64,000 nt of DNA from Imperialibacter sp040222815 (GCF_040222815.1 NZ_JAVKCH010000022.1:685357-749356), one strand, 5' to 3'; positions 15,687-23,046 are shown, counted from the first letter of the stretch. Numbers and translations are program-made. The notes: a model not told the origin generated them from the letters alone.

Positions 15687-16685
15687 ATGAAAGCAGTAGT
15701 ATTCAAAAAGTACGGAAAACCTGACGTGCTGCAAATGGCTGAGGTGGAAAAGCCCGTGCCTAAAAGCGATGAGGTACTCGTTAAAATATACGCTACCTCG
15801 GTAACAGCTGAAGACCCTAAGATGAGAGCCTTCGATCATCCACCTCTGTTGAAGCTGCCGGTGGGCCTGATGTTTGGGTTCAGAAAACCAAAGAATCCAG
15901 TGCTGGGTATCGAATTTTCCGGGGTGGTGGAGGCCATCGGCAGCAAGGTGAAAAACTACCAGATAAACGACCAGGTGTTTGGCTACACAGGCCTCAGCTT
16001 TGGTGCCTATGCCGAATACAAATGCCTGCCTGAAAGTGCTTTGATGCATTTGAAGCCTCAAAACCTATCATTCGCTGAGGCGGCTACCATGGTGAACGGT
16101 CCACTGTCGGCGCTGGTGTATTTGAAGAAAAAGGGCAAAATAGAAAAAGGCCACCGGGTGCTCATTTACGGTGCGTCGGGCTCGGTGGGCACTGCCGCCG
16201 TTCAGCTGGCGAAGTACTTCGGCGCCCATGTAACGGGGGTGTGCAGCACCAAAAACCTTGCACTGGTGAAGTCGATTGAGGCAGACGAAGTGATTGACTA
16301 CACTGAAGATGACTACACTGACACCGACAAGCGGTATGACATAGTGTTTGACGCCGTGGGCAAAACTTCCATGAAGGAATGCATGAACTTGCTGACCCCA
16401 AAGGGCAAATACCTGTTGACCGAGTTTGGCCTGCGGCACATGCTGGCGGCCATGTACAGCTCCGTTTTTAAGCGCAAAAAGGTAGTGATAGCGTCGTCAA
16501 ACTTTTATTGGAAAAGGGAGGACCTGGTCTTTCTGAAAGGGCTGGCTGAGCAAGGGCATTACAGGCCGGTGGTCGACAGGAGCTTTCCGTTGGCTGACAT
16601 CGCTGAGGCGCATACCTATGTGGCCTCGGGGCGCAAGGTGGGCAACGTGGCGGTGGTGGTTTGTGGTGGTGACACGGGAGGTTAA
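15687..16685 (+). CDS. MDR-superfamily NAD(P)-dependent alcohol dehydrogenase / quinone-oxidoreductase-like
   Basis: 332 residues. GroES-like domain (1-125) with VLGIEFSGVVEAIGSKV, then a Rossmann domain with the nucleotide motif YGASGSVGTAAVQLAKYFGAHVTGVCS (about 147-173). The catalytic-zinc and structural-zinc cysteine sets of true alcohol dehydrogenases are absent, so it belongs with the zinc-independent quinone oxidoreductase / enoyl-reductase branch. Probably reduces an electrophilic carbonyl or quinone with NADPH. Downstream of a Crp-like gene and a palindromic operator candidate, suggesting a stress-inducible detoxification module. Confidence 0.85.
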   Translation: MKAVVFKKYGKPDVLQMAEVEKPVPKSDEVLVKIYATSVTAEDPKMRAFDHPPLLKLPVGLMFGFRKPKNPVLGIEFSGVVEAIGSKVKNYQINDQVFGYTGLSFGAYAEYKCLPESALMHLKPQNLSFAEAATMVNGPLSALVYLKKKGKIEKGHRVLIYGASGSVGTAAVQLAKYFGAHVTGVCSTKNLALVKSIEADEVIDYTEDDYTDTDKRYDIVFDAVGKTSMKECMNLLTPKGKYLLTEFGLRHMLAAMYSSVFKRKKVVIASSNFYWKREDLVFLKGLAEQGHYRPVVDRSFPLADIAEAHTYVASGRKVGNVAVVVCGGDTGG

Positions 16686-16785
16686 GCAGAAAAGGCTGTA
16701 AAAGGTGCTGCCATCACTCACCAGCACCCCAAAACCCGGAGGAGATTTGGGCGGGGTGTGGAGATGCAACTCCAAAATTTCGGAC

Positions 16786-16830
16786 GGGTTGTGAATACAC
16801 AACCCTAAACTGAATACACAACTTCCACGT
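16786..16830. repeat. REP-like hairpin repeat, GGGTTGTG/CACAACCC type
   Basis: GGGTTGTG (16786-16793) pairs perfectly with CACAACCC (16798-16805) around an AATA loop; a degenerate second unit (TGAATACACAAC) follows. A close copy, with the same double-unit layout, is at 18411-18453. Confidence 0.7.
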
Positions 16831-16933
16831 CGGCTCGCTCTCCCGATAGCTGCCTTAGGAACCGCAATCGACCACGCCTACACTTCGTTGCGGCAGGCAA
16901 GTATGACGCTGATCTCGAGAGGACACATGTACT

Positions 16934-17092
16934 TTAAGGCTTCTCCAAAAAAACAATCGGCCAAAAGATGATTTCTACTCTTCGATTAAGCAGTTTTCCT
17001 TCCCATTTTTTGTTGTCGAAGCAGGGGTTTTCCTGCCCGAAGACCTTGATGGAGATGTTCCACCAAGCCTTGCTGCGTGAACACCTCGCTCG
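16934..17092 (-). pseudogene. Remnant of an OmpA-family gene (C-terminal part)
   Basis: Read on the minus strand, 17059-16934 encodes NISIKVFGQENPCFDNKKW followed by EGKLLNRRVEIIFWPIVF, nearly identical to the last 36 residues of the intact gene at 26721-27149, then four extra codons before a stop. Upstream of 17059 the similarity continues in another frame (SEVFTQQGLVEHL against SEMRSQAALQKLI) after loss of roughly ten codons, and no start or signal peptide remains. It is therefore a decayed paralogue with at least one frameshift and deletion, lying between hairpin repeats. Confidence 0.8.
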
Positions 17093-17226
17093 GTATTGCC
17101 TTCAGGCCAGCTCGTTGCGCCGACTCAGTGGTGAAGTGTTTATCATATTGGAAGCATGACGTTTGTCATTCTATATCAAGCCTGATAGAGGTACTTTTCT
17201 GAAACATTAATTCAGAAAAGAGCATC

Positions 17227-17640
17227 ATGAATGGCAAAAACAACATCGCAATAGGTTTTTTGACAATGGGCTTCTTCATGGCCTATGGTTTTCTGTTGAT
17301 TTATCTCCGGGACTTTGCTCCGGGGAAAGAGGAGTGGGTCAACTCTTACAGTATTGGCAAACATTTTGAAACCCGCCTGGCACACGTGCATGGCAACCTG
17401 TTCGCATTTCTAAATATCCTTATTGGCTACTTACTGCTGCGCTTTGGCGACAACCTGAAAAATGTGAAAGCCGTTTCCTGGCTGGCTTTAACAGGCTTGC
17501 TGATGCCTATTGGCATTCTGTCCGAAGTGTATTTTGGCTTGCCACCTGCTTTAGTATTGGTAGGGGCCATCGCCATGACGGCGTCGGTAGTTTGGCTTGG
17601 TTTGGCTTTTCTCAACATGAAATCGCTAGCGCCATCATGA
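17227..17640 (+). CDS. Four-helix integral membrane protein of unknown function
   Basis: 137 residues, four predicted membrane helices at about residues 6-27, 50-70, 80-98 and 103-128. The second helix begins with TRLAHVHGNLFAFLNILIGYLLLR, whose two His residues could bind haem or a metal, recalling small haem-copper-related or styrene-oxide-isomerase-like proteins; this similarity is only suggestive. The stop overlaps the next ATG (ATGA), forming a three-gene operon with another membrane protein and a cupin. Confidence 0.6.
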   Translation: MNGKNNIAIGFLTMGFFMAYGFLLIYLRDFAPGKEEWVNSYSIGKHFETRLAHVHGNLFAFLNILIGYLLLRFGDNLKNVKAVSWLALTGLLMPIGILSEVYFGLPPALVLVGAIAMTASVVWLGLAFLNMKSLAPS

Positions 17641-18023
17641 AAAAGGTCATCCTTTACCTGGTAAGTACTGTATTGGCAGCCTTTGGGCTATTGACGCTCT
17701 TTTTAAGTACGTCAGTCATCTTCGATTTATTTGGCATCAGAGCAAAAGAAGGGAACTATGTGTTGTTCGTTGTCTGGTCAAATTTCATCAGCAGCTTCCT
17801 TTATCTTATCGCCGTTTATGGCCTGCTAGCCTCAAAAAACTGGACGTATAAAACCCTGGGGCTTTCGGCGGCCCTATTGACTGCCACATTTGTTGGCTTC
17901 CTGTTTTATATCCAATCGGGCGGTATTCACGAAGCCAAAACTGTTGGTGCAATGGTATTCAGAATTGCCCTGACGTTAACATTTGCGCTGTTTGCTTATT
18001 TCACCATTAACAAAAGAAAATGA
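17637..18023 (+). CDS. Integral membrane protein of unknown function
   Basis: 128 residues starting at the ATG that overlaps the preceding stop by four bases; a longer frame from 17592 would extend into the upstream gene. Four hydrophobic helices at about residues 3-24, 38-62, 71-90 and 98-122. No conserved polar motif is apparent. Its stop also overlaps the next start (ATGA at 18020-18023), so the three genes 17227-18307 are very likely translated together. I do not recognise the family. Confidence 0.6.
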   Translation: MKKVILYLVSTVLAAFGLLTLFLSTSVIFDLFGIRAKEGNYVLFVVWSNFISSFLYLIAVYGLLASKNWTYKTLGLSAALLTATFVGFLFYIQSGGIHEAKTVGAMVFRIALTLTFALFAYFTINKRK

Positions 18024-18307
18024 ACATTAAAGATCTGCATCAGGACACAAAAGCGGTTTCCACAGCTGCGTTATTTAAATCGCCGGAAGGTAGTGCCGTC
18101 TCCATGCAAATATTAGCAGGAGAGCAATTAAAGGAACATGTTTCAAAAGTGCCGGCATTGTTGCTTTGCCTGACTGGCGAGGTGGTTTTTGAAAATGAGG
18201 AGGGGGTTAAACTTCCGTTGACGGCTGGCGATTATGTCAACATTGAACCACGAATCAAGCATTGGATAAATGCAAAGCACAAAAGCAGCTTGCTACTGAT
18301 CAAGTGA
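18020..18307 (+). CDS. Small cupin-domain protein
   Basis: 95 residues making one cupin barrel: SMQILAGEQLKEHVSKVPALLLCLTGEVVFENEEGVKLPLTAGDYVNIEPRIKHWINA. The usual first cupin motif (GxxxxxHxH) is reduced to a single His (KEHVSK) and the second motif (PxGxxHxxxN) is degenerate (IEPRIKHWINA). A metal could still be held by His39 and His74 or so. Probably a small-molecule or anion sensor; last gene of the 17227-18307 operon with two membrane proteins. Confidence 0.75.
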   Translation: MNIKDLHQDTKAVSTAALFKSPEGSAVSMQILAGEQLKEHVSKVPALLLCLTGEVVFENEEGVKLPLTAGDYVNIEPRIKHWINAKHKSSLLLIK

Positions 18308-18410
18308 TGTCAACCGGGTGCTGCATCCGCTCGTTATGGTTGGCCATTTTCGCTATGCGAGAAAGCCAAGCGGGAATCTAGCGGCGCTTGTGTTCACTGG
18401 GTTTTGAGGC

Positions 18411-18453
18411 GGGTTGTGAAGACACAACCCCCAAACGGTGAAGACACTACCCC
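18411..18453. repeat. REP-like hairpin repeat, GGGTTGTG/CACAACCC type
   Basis: GGGTTGTG (18411-18418), loop AAGA, CACAACCC (18423-18430), then a second weaker unit GGTGAAGACACTACC. Copy of the arrangement at 16786-16830. Confidence 0.75.
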
Positions 18454-18532
18454 TGACACATAATACGCACCGGCTAATTTGGCAGCTGCATGGATTTCAC
18501 AAGCCGAATAGTTTGATTAATATTCCTCCCCC

Positions 18533-18600
18533 TTGGTTCGTGTCCCACGAACCAACCACAAGACACGAGCCACGGCGGGTGAGTCCTCTGCGGGGAGACG
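18533..18600. repeat. REP-like hairpin repeat with CCACGGCGG tail
   Basis: TTGGTTCGTG (18533-18542) and CACGAACCAA (18546-18555) form a perfect 10-bp stem with a three-base loop, followed by the right half of a second hairpin (AAGACACGAGC) and the tail CCACGGCGGG. The same series occurs at 19607-19690 with an extra 33-base piece containing the left half. Confidence 0.75.
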
Positions 18601-18789
18601 GGCGTGGAACCCGTAGAAAAAGTACTTTTTTCCCAACTAACCAGAGGGTATATTGAGGAGGTTAATGTGAGGAACGCTGTTTAGGCAGCTATAGGTAATG
18701 GAGGGTACGGAATTGAAGGAAAAATGCCCACTGATACTTACTTTTTAATTTTTGGCATACTATCATTTATTACTACGCAGATCGTTACG

Positions 18790-19575
18790 ATGAAAAAACA
18801 TCACTTTTACAAGTTAATTCTTCTTGGTTGCCCGCTACTATACATGAGTTGTGGTGGCGAAGACCCTTCAGACAAGGACGCTGAGAACACGCCGGCAACA
18901 ATAGAAATTTTATACCCCAGGGCCGATGAGCTCAATTACATAACGTCAATTAGCCAAAGTGATTATATGGTCTTCCTGCTAAGTGACCCGGAAGAAAATG
19001 GAAAGCACCTCAAGGTTACGGGAAATGGCTCTGTAATATTCGAGCTTAATGACAACCCTATCTATTACGATGCGGTGCCTGATACTCTTTTTGGATTATC
19101 GTCCATCATTAGCCCCGACAATGATGGCCTGATCAAATTACAAATTGAGGTGGAAGACTTGGGCGATGTTAATACTCTGGCTAATACGGAGATCAGTTTT
19201 TCTTTAGCACCAGACGTTGTGACCATTTCAAATCCCAAAATAACCTACACCGATGTTGTTGAGGTAGAATTCGATGTTGCCACTAGTTCAGGAGAGTTGG
19301 GCTCAATTGTCTCCTTCAATTTCACCACGGCGGATGAGGATTTTGGCAATATCTCTAATTTCGGATGGGAGACTTACTACTGCTGCATGAACGAATTCAA
19401 TTGCAACAATTGCTCCTCAAGCCAGCCAGTTTTAACATCGCATTTCAAGACAAACGTTGTAGGGGACGGTGTTGACAGTGGAAAAACGCTATACGTGCAT
19501 GCCTACGTTATCGACTATGCCAATTCCCAAAACTCAACAACTAATTACCGATACGAAATTGGAGTGCTGCCGTAG
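18790..19575 (+). CDS. Hypothetical lipoprotein with cysteine-rich segment
   Basis: 261 residues from the ATG at 18790. The N-terminus (MKKHHFYKLILLGCPLLYMSCGG) is a lipoprotein signal peptide with the lipobox ending at Cys21, so the protein is attached to the inner or outer membrane. The mature part is mostly beta-strand in character, acidic, and carries a striking cluster near residue 210, YYCCMNEFNCNNCSS, with four to five cysteines that could form disulfides or bind a metal. No known domain is recognised. It stands alone between two copies of the same hairpin repeat family (18533 and 19607). Confidence 0.65.
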   Translation: MKKHHFYKLILLGCPLLYMSCGGEDPSDKDAENTPATIEILYPRADELNYITSISQSDYMVFLLSDPEENGKHLKVTGNGSVIFELNDNPIYYDAVPDTLFGLSSIISPDNDGLIKLQIEVEDLGDVNTLANTEISFSLAPDVVTISNPKITYTDVVEVEFDVATSSGELGSIVSFNFTTADEDFGNISNFGWETYYCCMNEFNCNNCSSSQPVLTSHFKTNVVGDGVDSGKTLYVHAYVIDYANSQNSTTNYRYEIGVLP

Positions 19576-19606
19576 TAAATGGAACCGCCGTTAATAGTCT
19601 TTCCCC

Positions 19607-19690
19607 TTGGTATGTGTCCCACGAACCAACCACTAGCTCTTTGGTAATGACCAACGAGAGGTAGCTCGTGAAGACACGAGCCACGGCGGT
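19607..19690. repeat. REP-like hairpin repeat (three hairpins) with CCACGGCGG tail
   Basis: Three stem-loops in a row: a slightly mismatched TTGGT..GTG/CAC..ACCAA stem (19607-19629), TTGGT/ACCAA (19641-19654), and GCTCGTG-AAGA-CACGAGC (19664-19681), then CCACGGCGGTGG. Homologous to 18533-18600. It ends 31 bases before the operator in front of the second Crp-like gene. Confidence 0.75.
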
Positions 19691-19720
19691 GGACACGGTC
19701 TGCGGCGGTAGCCGACCTTT

Positions 19721-19736
19721 TTTACCATATGATAAA
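19721..19736. promoter_or_regulatory. Candidate operator of the second Crp-like regulator (own gene)
   Basis: TTTACCATATGATAAA, with arms matching at six of seven positions, lies 33 bases upstream of the regulator start. It is the same motif as the site in front of the SDR gene (20344-20359), which suggests autoregulation. Confidence 0.6.
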
Positions 19737-19769
19737 TGCTTCCAAAGTGAGTTTGTGCAACTTGCGACA

Positions 19770-20336
19770 ATGAAAGAGTTGATAGCGTATATTTTGCAGT
19801 TTGGCACGCTGAACAAGCAACAAATAGACTTTGTTGAGAAAAAAGCCGCAGCCATAGCACTTGGCAAGGACGAGTACTTTTCGGAAGCAGGAAAAATCCC
19901 TAAGCAAGTTGGCTTTGTGGTGGAAGGGGTGATTCGTGGCTGCTATTACAACAACAAGGGAGAGGAAATCACACGCTGCTTTATCAGCGAAAATAGTTTG
20001 GCGGTTGATTATGTTAATTTTGAGGCTAATACAGCCTCTTCTGAGTATTTGCAGGCCAGCACCGACTGCCGGCTCGTGGTGTTTTCAAAACAAAATTGGG
20101 AGGAGCTTTCTCAAACCATTGTGGGCTGGGAGAGCATTCAAAGCAAGATGGTGCAGAAGTGCCTGTACCAAAAATCCAGAAAAAGCCCGGTTATTTCGCA
20201 AGACGCCACCACACGGTACCTGGAGTTTATGGAAAATTACCCATCGCTGATCAACCGCATTCCATTGGTTCATATTGCGTCTTACCTGGGTGTTACACAG
20301 CAATCGCTAAGCAGAATAAGAAAAAGTATTCGCTGA
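19770..20336 (+). CDS. Crp/Fnr-family regulator
   Basis: 188 residues from the ATG at 19770 (MKELIAYILQFGTLNKQQ...); the longer frame from 19668 begins inside a repeat and would contain the operator. Beta-roll at about 15-115 (YFSEAGKIPKQVGFVVEGVIRGCYYNNKGEEITRCFISENSLAVDY...), dimer helix, then a winged helix (RIPLVHIASYLGVTQQSLSRIRKSI). The winged-helix recognition segment TQQSLSRIRK is close to that of the first Crp-like gene (LETLSRIRAK). It precedes an SDR gene by 78 bases with a shared 16-base palindrome in front of both. Confidence 0.88.
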   Translation: MKELIAYILQFGTLNKQQIDFVEKKAAAIALGKDEYFSEAGKIPKQVGFVVEGVIRGCYYNNKGEEITRCFISENSLAVDYVNFEANTASSEYLQASTDCRLVVFSKQNWEELSQTIVGWESIQSKMVQKCLYQKSRKSPVISQDATTRYLEFMENYPSLINRIPLVHIASYLGVTQQSLSRIRKSIR

Positions 20337-20343
20337 GTCGCTT

Positions 20344-20359
20344 TTTACCAAATGGTAAA
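20344..20359. promoter_or_regulatory. Candidate operator upstream of the SDR gene
   Basis: TTTACCAAATGGTAAA: seven-base arms TTTACCA/TGGTAAA are perfectly inverted around two bases. It lies between the Crp-like regulator (stop 20336) and the SDR start (20415) and repeats the motif found upstream of the regulator itself. Confidence 0.65.
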
Positions 20360-20414
20360 CGGCTTCATTTTTATACGATGCTCTTTTGCTTCGTCAATTT
20401 AAAACATCATAAAA

Positions 20415-21152
20415 ATGAAGTCAGCACTAATTACAGGAGCCAACAAGGGCATAGGCTTTGAAACAGCGAAGCAATTATCACAAAATGGTTTTCACGTTTT
20501 TCTCGGGAGCCGTGATTTGAAAAACGGACTTGATGCGGTTGAAAAACTAAAAGCCGAAGGGCTCACCAATGTAGAAACCGTGCAGCTGGATGTAACAGAC
20601 GAAAGCTCTGTGAAAGCTGCCAGAGAAGAGATTGGCAAGAAATCGGCCGCACTGGACGTGCTTGTCAATAACGCAGGTATTAACGGGGGCATGCCGTATA
20701 CGGCACTTGAGGCAAGCGCAGACCAAATGATTGCGGCATTTGATACCAATGTGTTTGGTGTGGCAAGGGTTACGCAGGCTTTCATCGACCTGATGCGCAA
20801 GTCGGCTGCACCACGAATTGTAAATGTGAGTACCAGTGTGGGGTCCCTTTCGTTGCAGAGCAATCCGGCCTGGCCTGCGTATGACTATGCAAAATATGCG
20901 GTGTATGGTGCATCAAAGGCAGCCATGAATATGTATACTGTTCATTTGGCTTACGAATTGCGTGACACGGCTTTTAAAGTAAATGCGGTTTGTCCGGGCT
21001 ACACAAAAACGGACTTCACTAACCATGTGGGCGGCGAAGTGGAAGTGGCTGGGAAGCGCATTGTTAAATACGCACTACTCGACCAAAACGGCCCCACAGG
21101 CAAATTCTTCAGCGAAGAAACCAATCCTGAAACGGGGGAGATTCCGTGGTAG
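20415..21152 (+). CDS. Short-chain dehydrogenase/reductase (SDR)
   Basis: 245 residues. Classical SDR: cofactor motif TGANKGIG near residue 8, DVTDESS and NNAG motifs, catalytic Ser in VSTSVGS and the YGASK pair (Tyr-x3-Lys) at about residues 165-169, then PGYTKTDFTN. The YDYAKYAVYGASKAA segment and the overall layout resemble carbonyl-reductase-like SDRs that reduce aldehydes or quinones with NADPH. Regulated in all likelihood by the upstream Crp-like protein through the palindrome at 20344. Confidence 0.9.
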   Translation: MKSALITGANKGIGFETAKQLSQNGFHVFLGSRDLKNGLDAVEKLKAEGLTNVETVQLDVTDESSVKAAREEIGKKSAALDVLVNNAGINGGMPYTALEASADQMIAAFDTNVFGVARVTQAFIDLMRKSAAPRIVNVSTSVGSLSLQSNPAWPAYDYAKYAVYGASKAAMNMYTVHLAYELRDTAFKVNAVCPGYTKTDFTNHVGGEVEVAGKRIVKYALLDQNGPTGKFFSEETNPETGEIPW

Positions 21153-21270
21153 TGGTGGCCGGCTGCAACTACTGTTGTAATATCGGAGCTAATGTTTTAT
21201 ATTTTTGGGTCGGCGAGGCATCACTCTACAGGAAGCCAAGCCATTTTAATGGGGACGACAAGGTGCAGCA

Positions 21271-21381
21271 GCTAACGGCGTGCATAATCAATGGCTCTCG
21301 CTAGTCCGGGCAACCAACCTCGCAACCAGCACTGAATACTGGTGGGGGCTCTGCCCGAAAGCCGCACCCCGCACCGTTAAC
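21271..21381. repeat. Long folded repeat resembling an integron attC site
   Basis: About 110 bases that can fold as one nested hairpin: TAACGG (21273-21278)/CCGTTA (21374-21379); TGC (21281-21283)/GCA (21371-21373); GGCT (21293-21296)/AGCC (21360-21363); GGGCA (21308-21312)/TGCCC (21352-21356); ACCAG (21325-21329)/CTGGT (21339-21343). The outer arms contain extra unpaired bases on one side, and both ends carry TAAC/GTTA cores, as in attC sites. It ends 31 bases before the DUF2200 gene. Confidence 0.55.
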
Positions 21382-21410
21382 CAGATTAACTTTTACTTGA
21401 ATCATAACCT

Positions 21411-21776
21411 ATGACTACTACACCCGAGCACGATGCGAAATTTGTAAAGATGACTTTCTCATCGGTATATCCGCACTATGTGACAAAAGTCGAAAGCAAG
21501 GGGAGGACTAAAGAAGAATTGCATGAGGTGATACAGTGGCTGACTGGCTTTGATGACAAGACGCTGCAAGGGCTGATTGATGAAAAAGTAACTTTTGAGA
21601 CGTTCTTTAAAAGGGCAAAGTTGCACCCCAATGCGCACCTGATTACAGGAATGATTTGCGGCTATCGGATAGAAGACATCGAAACTCCTCTGACAAAACA
21701 AGCGAGATACCTGGACAAGCTGGTCGACGAACTGGCAAAAGGCAGGAAGATGGAGAAGATTTTGCGGCAAGCGTAA
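21411..21776 (+). CDS. DUF2200-family protein
   Basis: 121 residues, highly charged, all-alpha, cytoplasmic. It matches the DUF2200 pattern in my memory: KMTFSSVYPHYVTKVESKGRTKEELHEVIQWLTGFDDKTLQ near the N-terminus and LHPNAHLITGMICGYRIEDIETPLTKQARYLDKLVDELAKGRKMEKIL at the C-terminus. No biochemical function is known for the family. The gene sits alone between two long folded repeats (21271 and 22008), an arrangement similar to a gene cassette. Confidence 0.75.
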   Translation: MTTTPEHDAKFVKMTFSSVYPHYVTKVESKGRTKEELHEVIQWLTGFDDKTLQGLIDEKVTFETFFKRAKLHPNAHLITGMICGYRIEDIETPLTKQARYLDKLVDELAKGRKMEKILRQA

Positions 21777-22122
21777 AACAAAGCCCCCCGGCCCGGGCAG
21801 CTAAGATCGAATAGCCAGTGAAGGAAGGGCGGTGTCGGCTTGAGCCCGGACGGAGTCTCGTATGATTAGCCAAATAGAAAGATACCTCTAAAAGGTGCTA
21901 GCTCCCGCTTCCATGAATGGTGGCTTCATTGATTTTCAATCTTTACTCGCTTGGAATGTCTGCTACAAAGCATATATTTATTATTGGCAGCCTTCGCTGA
22001 AGCAACGGTTAACAAAGCGTGGCTAAGTGCTAGTGGAAGCGGAGTCGCCAAATTCTCCCACACTTATTTTACCTACGCTTTATAGGGCATTTTGTGAGAC
22101 GAAACAAAGGCTAGAAAATTAT
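21777..22122. other. Intergenic region ending in a folded repeat
   Basis: About 345 bases without a gene. Near its end is the second attC-like hairpin (22008-22090). An inverted similarity (GTGCTAGCTCCCGCTTCC near 21894 against GTGCTAGTGGAAGCGGAG near 22027) links its two halves. The in-frame upstream start of the nuclease gene at 22027 lies inside the hairpin and is rejected. Confidence 0.5.
22008..22090. repeat. Second attC-like folded repeat
   Basis: Starts with GTTAAC (22008-22013) and nests AAAGCGT (22014-22020)/ACGCTTT (22075-22081), TAAGTG (22024-22029)/CACTTA (22061-22066) and GGAG (22041-22044)/CTCC (22055-22058), with unequal unpaired bases between the stems. It lies 41 bases before the nuclease start. 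Its sequence differs from 21271-21381, but the architecture is the same. Confidence 0.45.
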
Positions 22123-23046
22123 ATGGAATATATTTCAACATCAGCACTTGCAAACGAACTTGACATCAAATCCAGCGACCTGTTCGACAAGCTGAAAACG
22201 CTTGGTTGGATAGAAAGGAAAAATGACAAGTGGGTTTTAACTGACATTGGAAAACAAAAAGGTGGACAGACACGATCCAATCCAAAATTTGGAGAATTTG
22301 TAGTTTGGCCAGAAAACATTTCCCTTCACAGCGGGCAACAAAGAGATCGACCAAAACAAATTAATGCGACAGCAATTGGAAAACATTTTGACATTTCGTC
22401 TCAGCGACTAAACCTTATCCTATCGGAACTTGGCTTAATAGAGAAAGATCTTGCAGCGGGTTGGGAAATCACAAAACTGGGTAAGAGTATTGGTGGTAGA
22501 CAATTTGAACACGAAACATCAGGTGCAAATTATGTTTTATGGCCTGAGAGTATTTTATACTACAAAAGACTTTTAGAAGTATTCAAAGAAAACTCAACAG
22601 ACCTACCTCAAGTACAAACTGCAACAGTTTCATCACCTCAGACGGAAACCCAGGTTGCCAATATTAACAAGGACAATTTCCGTGAAAAATTTGAAGCTAA
22701 ACATCGAACTATAGACGGACACTATGTGAGAAGCAAAGCAGAAATGCTAATTGACAATTGGCTTTATCAATACGGGCTTGTTCACGCATACGAACGGAAA
22801 TTACCGATTGACGAAGATGTTTATTGTGACTTTTATATTCCTTCGGGAAACGGCAGACCTCAAGCAGTTTACATTGAGTTTTGGGGACTTGAAAACGACC
22901 CGAAATACACAGCACGAAAAAACAAAAAGATAGAGATATATAAGCGTGAAGGACTTTCATTGATAGAACTAACAGACGCTGACTTGCAAAACATTGACGA
23001 CATACTTGCAAAAAAACTTAGACAATTTAAAGTTCCAATCGGATAA
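22123..23046 (+). CDS. Tandem winged-helix protein with C-terminal PD-(D/E)XK-type nuclease domain
   Basis: 307 residues from the ATG at 22123. Two homologous modules of about 68 residues open the protein (2-69 and 80-148), each with a helix-turn-helix start, GW(x)nTxxGKxxGG and a closing VxWPE(N/S)I; this reads as an internal duplication of a winged helix plus a small beta extension. A linker rich in Thr/Gln follows, then a restriction-nuclease-like domain (185-300): Glu207 (RSKAEMLIDNW), Asp236 (YCDFYIP) and Glu252 in YIEFWG, where the usual lysine is replaced by Trp254, then the helix KNKKIEIYKREGLSLIELTDADL. Base composition is visibly AT-richer than the neighbours, a sign of recent transfer. 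DNA binding and cleavage are inferred; role may be genome defence or repair. Confidence 0.65.
   Translation: MEYISTSALANELDIKSSDLFDKLKTLGWIERKNDKWVLTDIGKQKGGQTRSNPKFGEFVVWPENISLHSGQQRDRPKQINATAIGKHFDISSQRLNLILSELGLIEKDLAAGWEITKLGKSIGGRQFEHETSGANYVLWPESILYYKRLLEVFKENSTDLPQVQTATVSSPQTETQVANINKDNFREKFEAKHRTIDGHYVRSKAEMLIDNWLYQYGLVHAYERKLPIDEDVYCDFYIPSGNGRPQAVYIEFWGLENDPKYTARKNKKIEIYKREGLSLIELTDADLQNIDDILAKKLRQFKVPIG

Larger units (their letters stand above)
16686..17226. other. Degenerate intergenic region with a hairpin repeat and a pseudogene
   Basis: No intact gene in 541 bases. It contains a member of the hairpin family at 16786-16805 and the remains of an OmpA-like gene (16934-17092, listed separately). 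The remainder shows no structure I can name. Confidence 0.6.
18308..18789. other. Repeat-rich intergenic region
   Basis: About 480 bases without a credible gene between the cupin gene and the lipoprotein gene. It holds hairpin repeats at 18411-18453 and 18533-18600. A 72-codon frame through the repeats (18438-18656) is repeat sequence and is not supported. An upstream in-frame start of the lipoprotein at 18724 is rejected in favour of 18790. Confidence 0.6.

Noticed and set aside
16968..17159. 63-codon plus-strand frame
   Set aside because: It is the antisense of the OmpA pseudogene.
18438..18656. 72-codon ORF
   Set aside because: Runs through hairpin repeats and their tails; composition is that of the repeats, no family.
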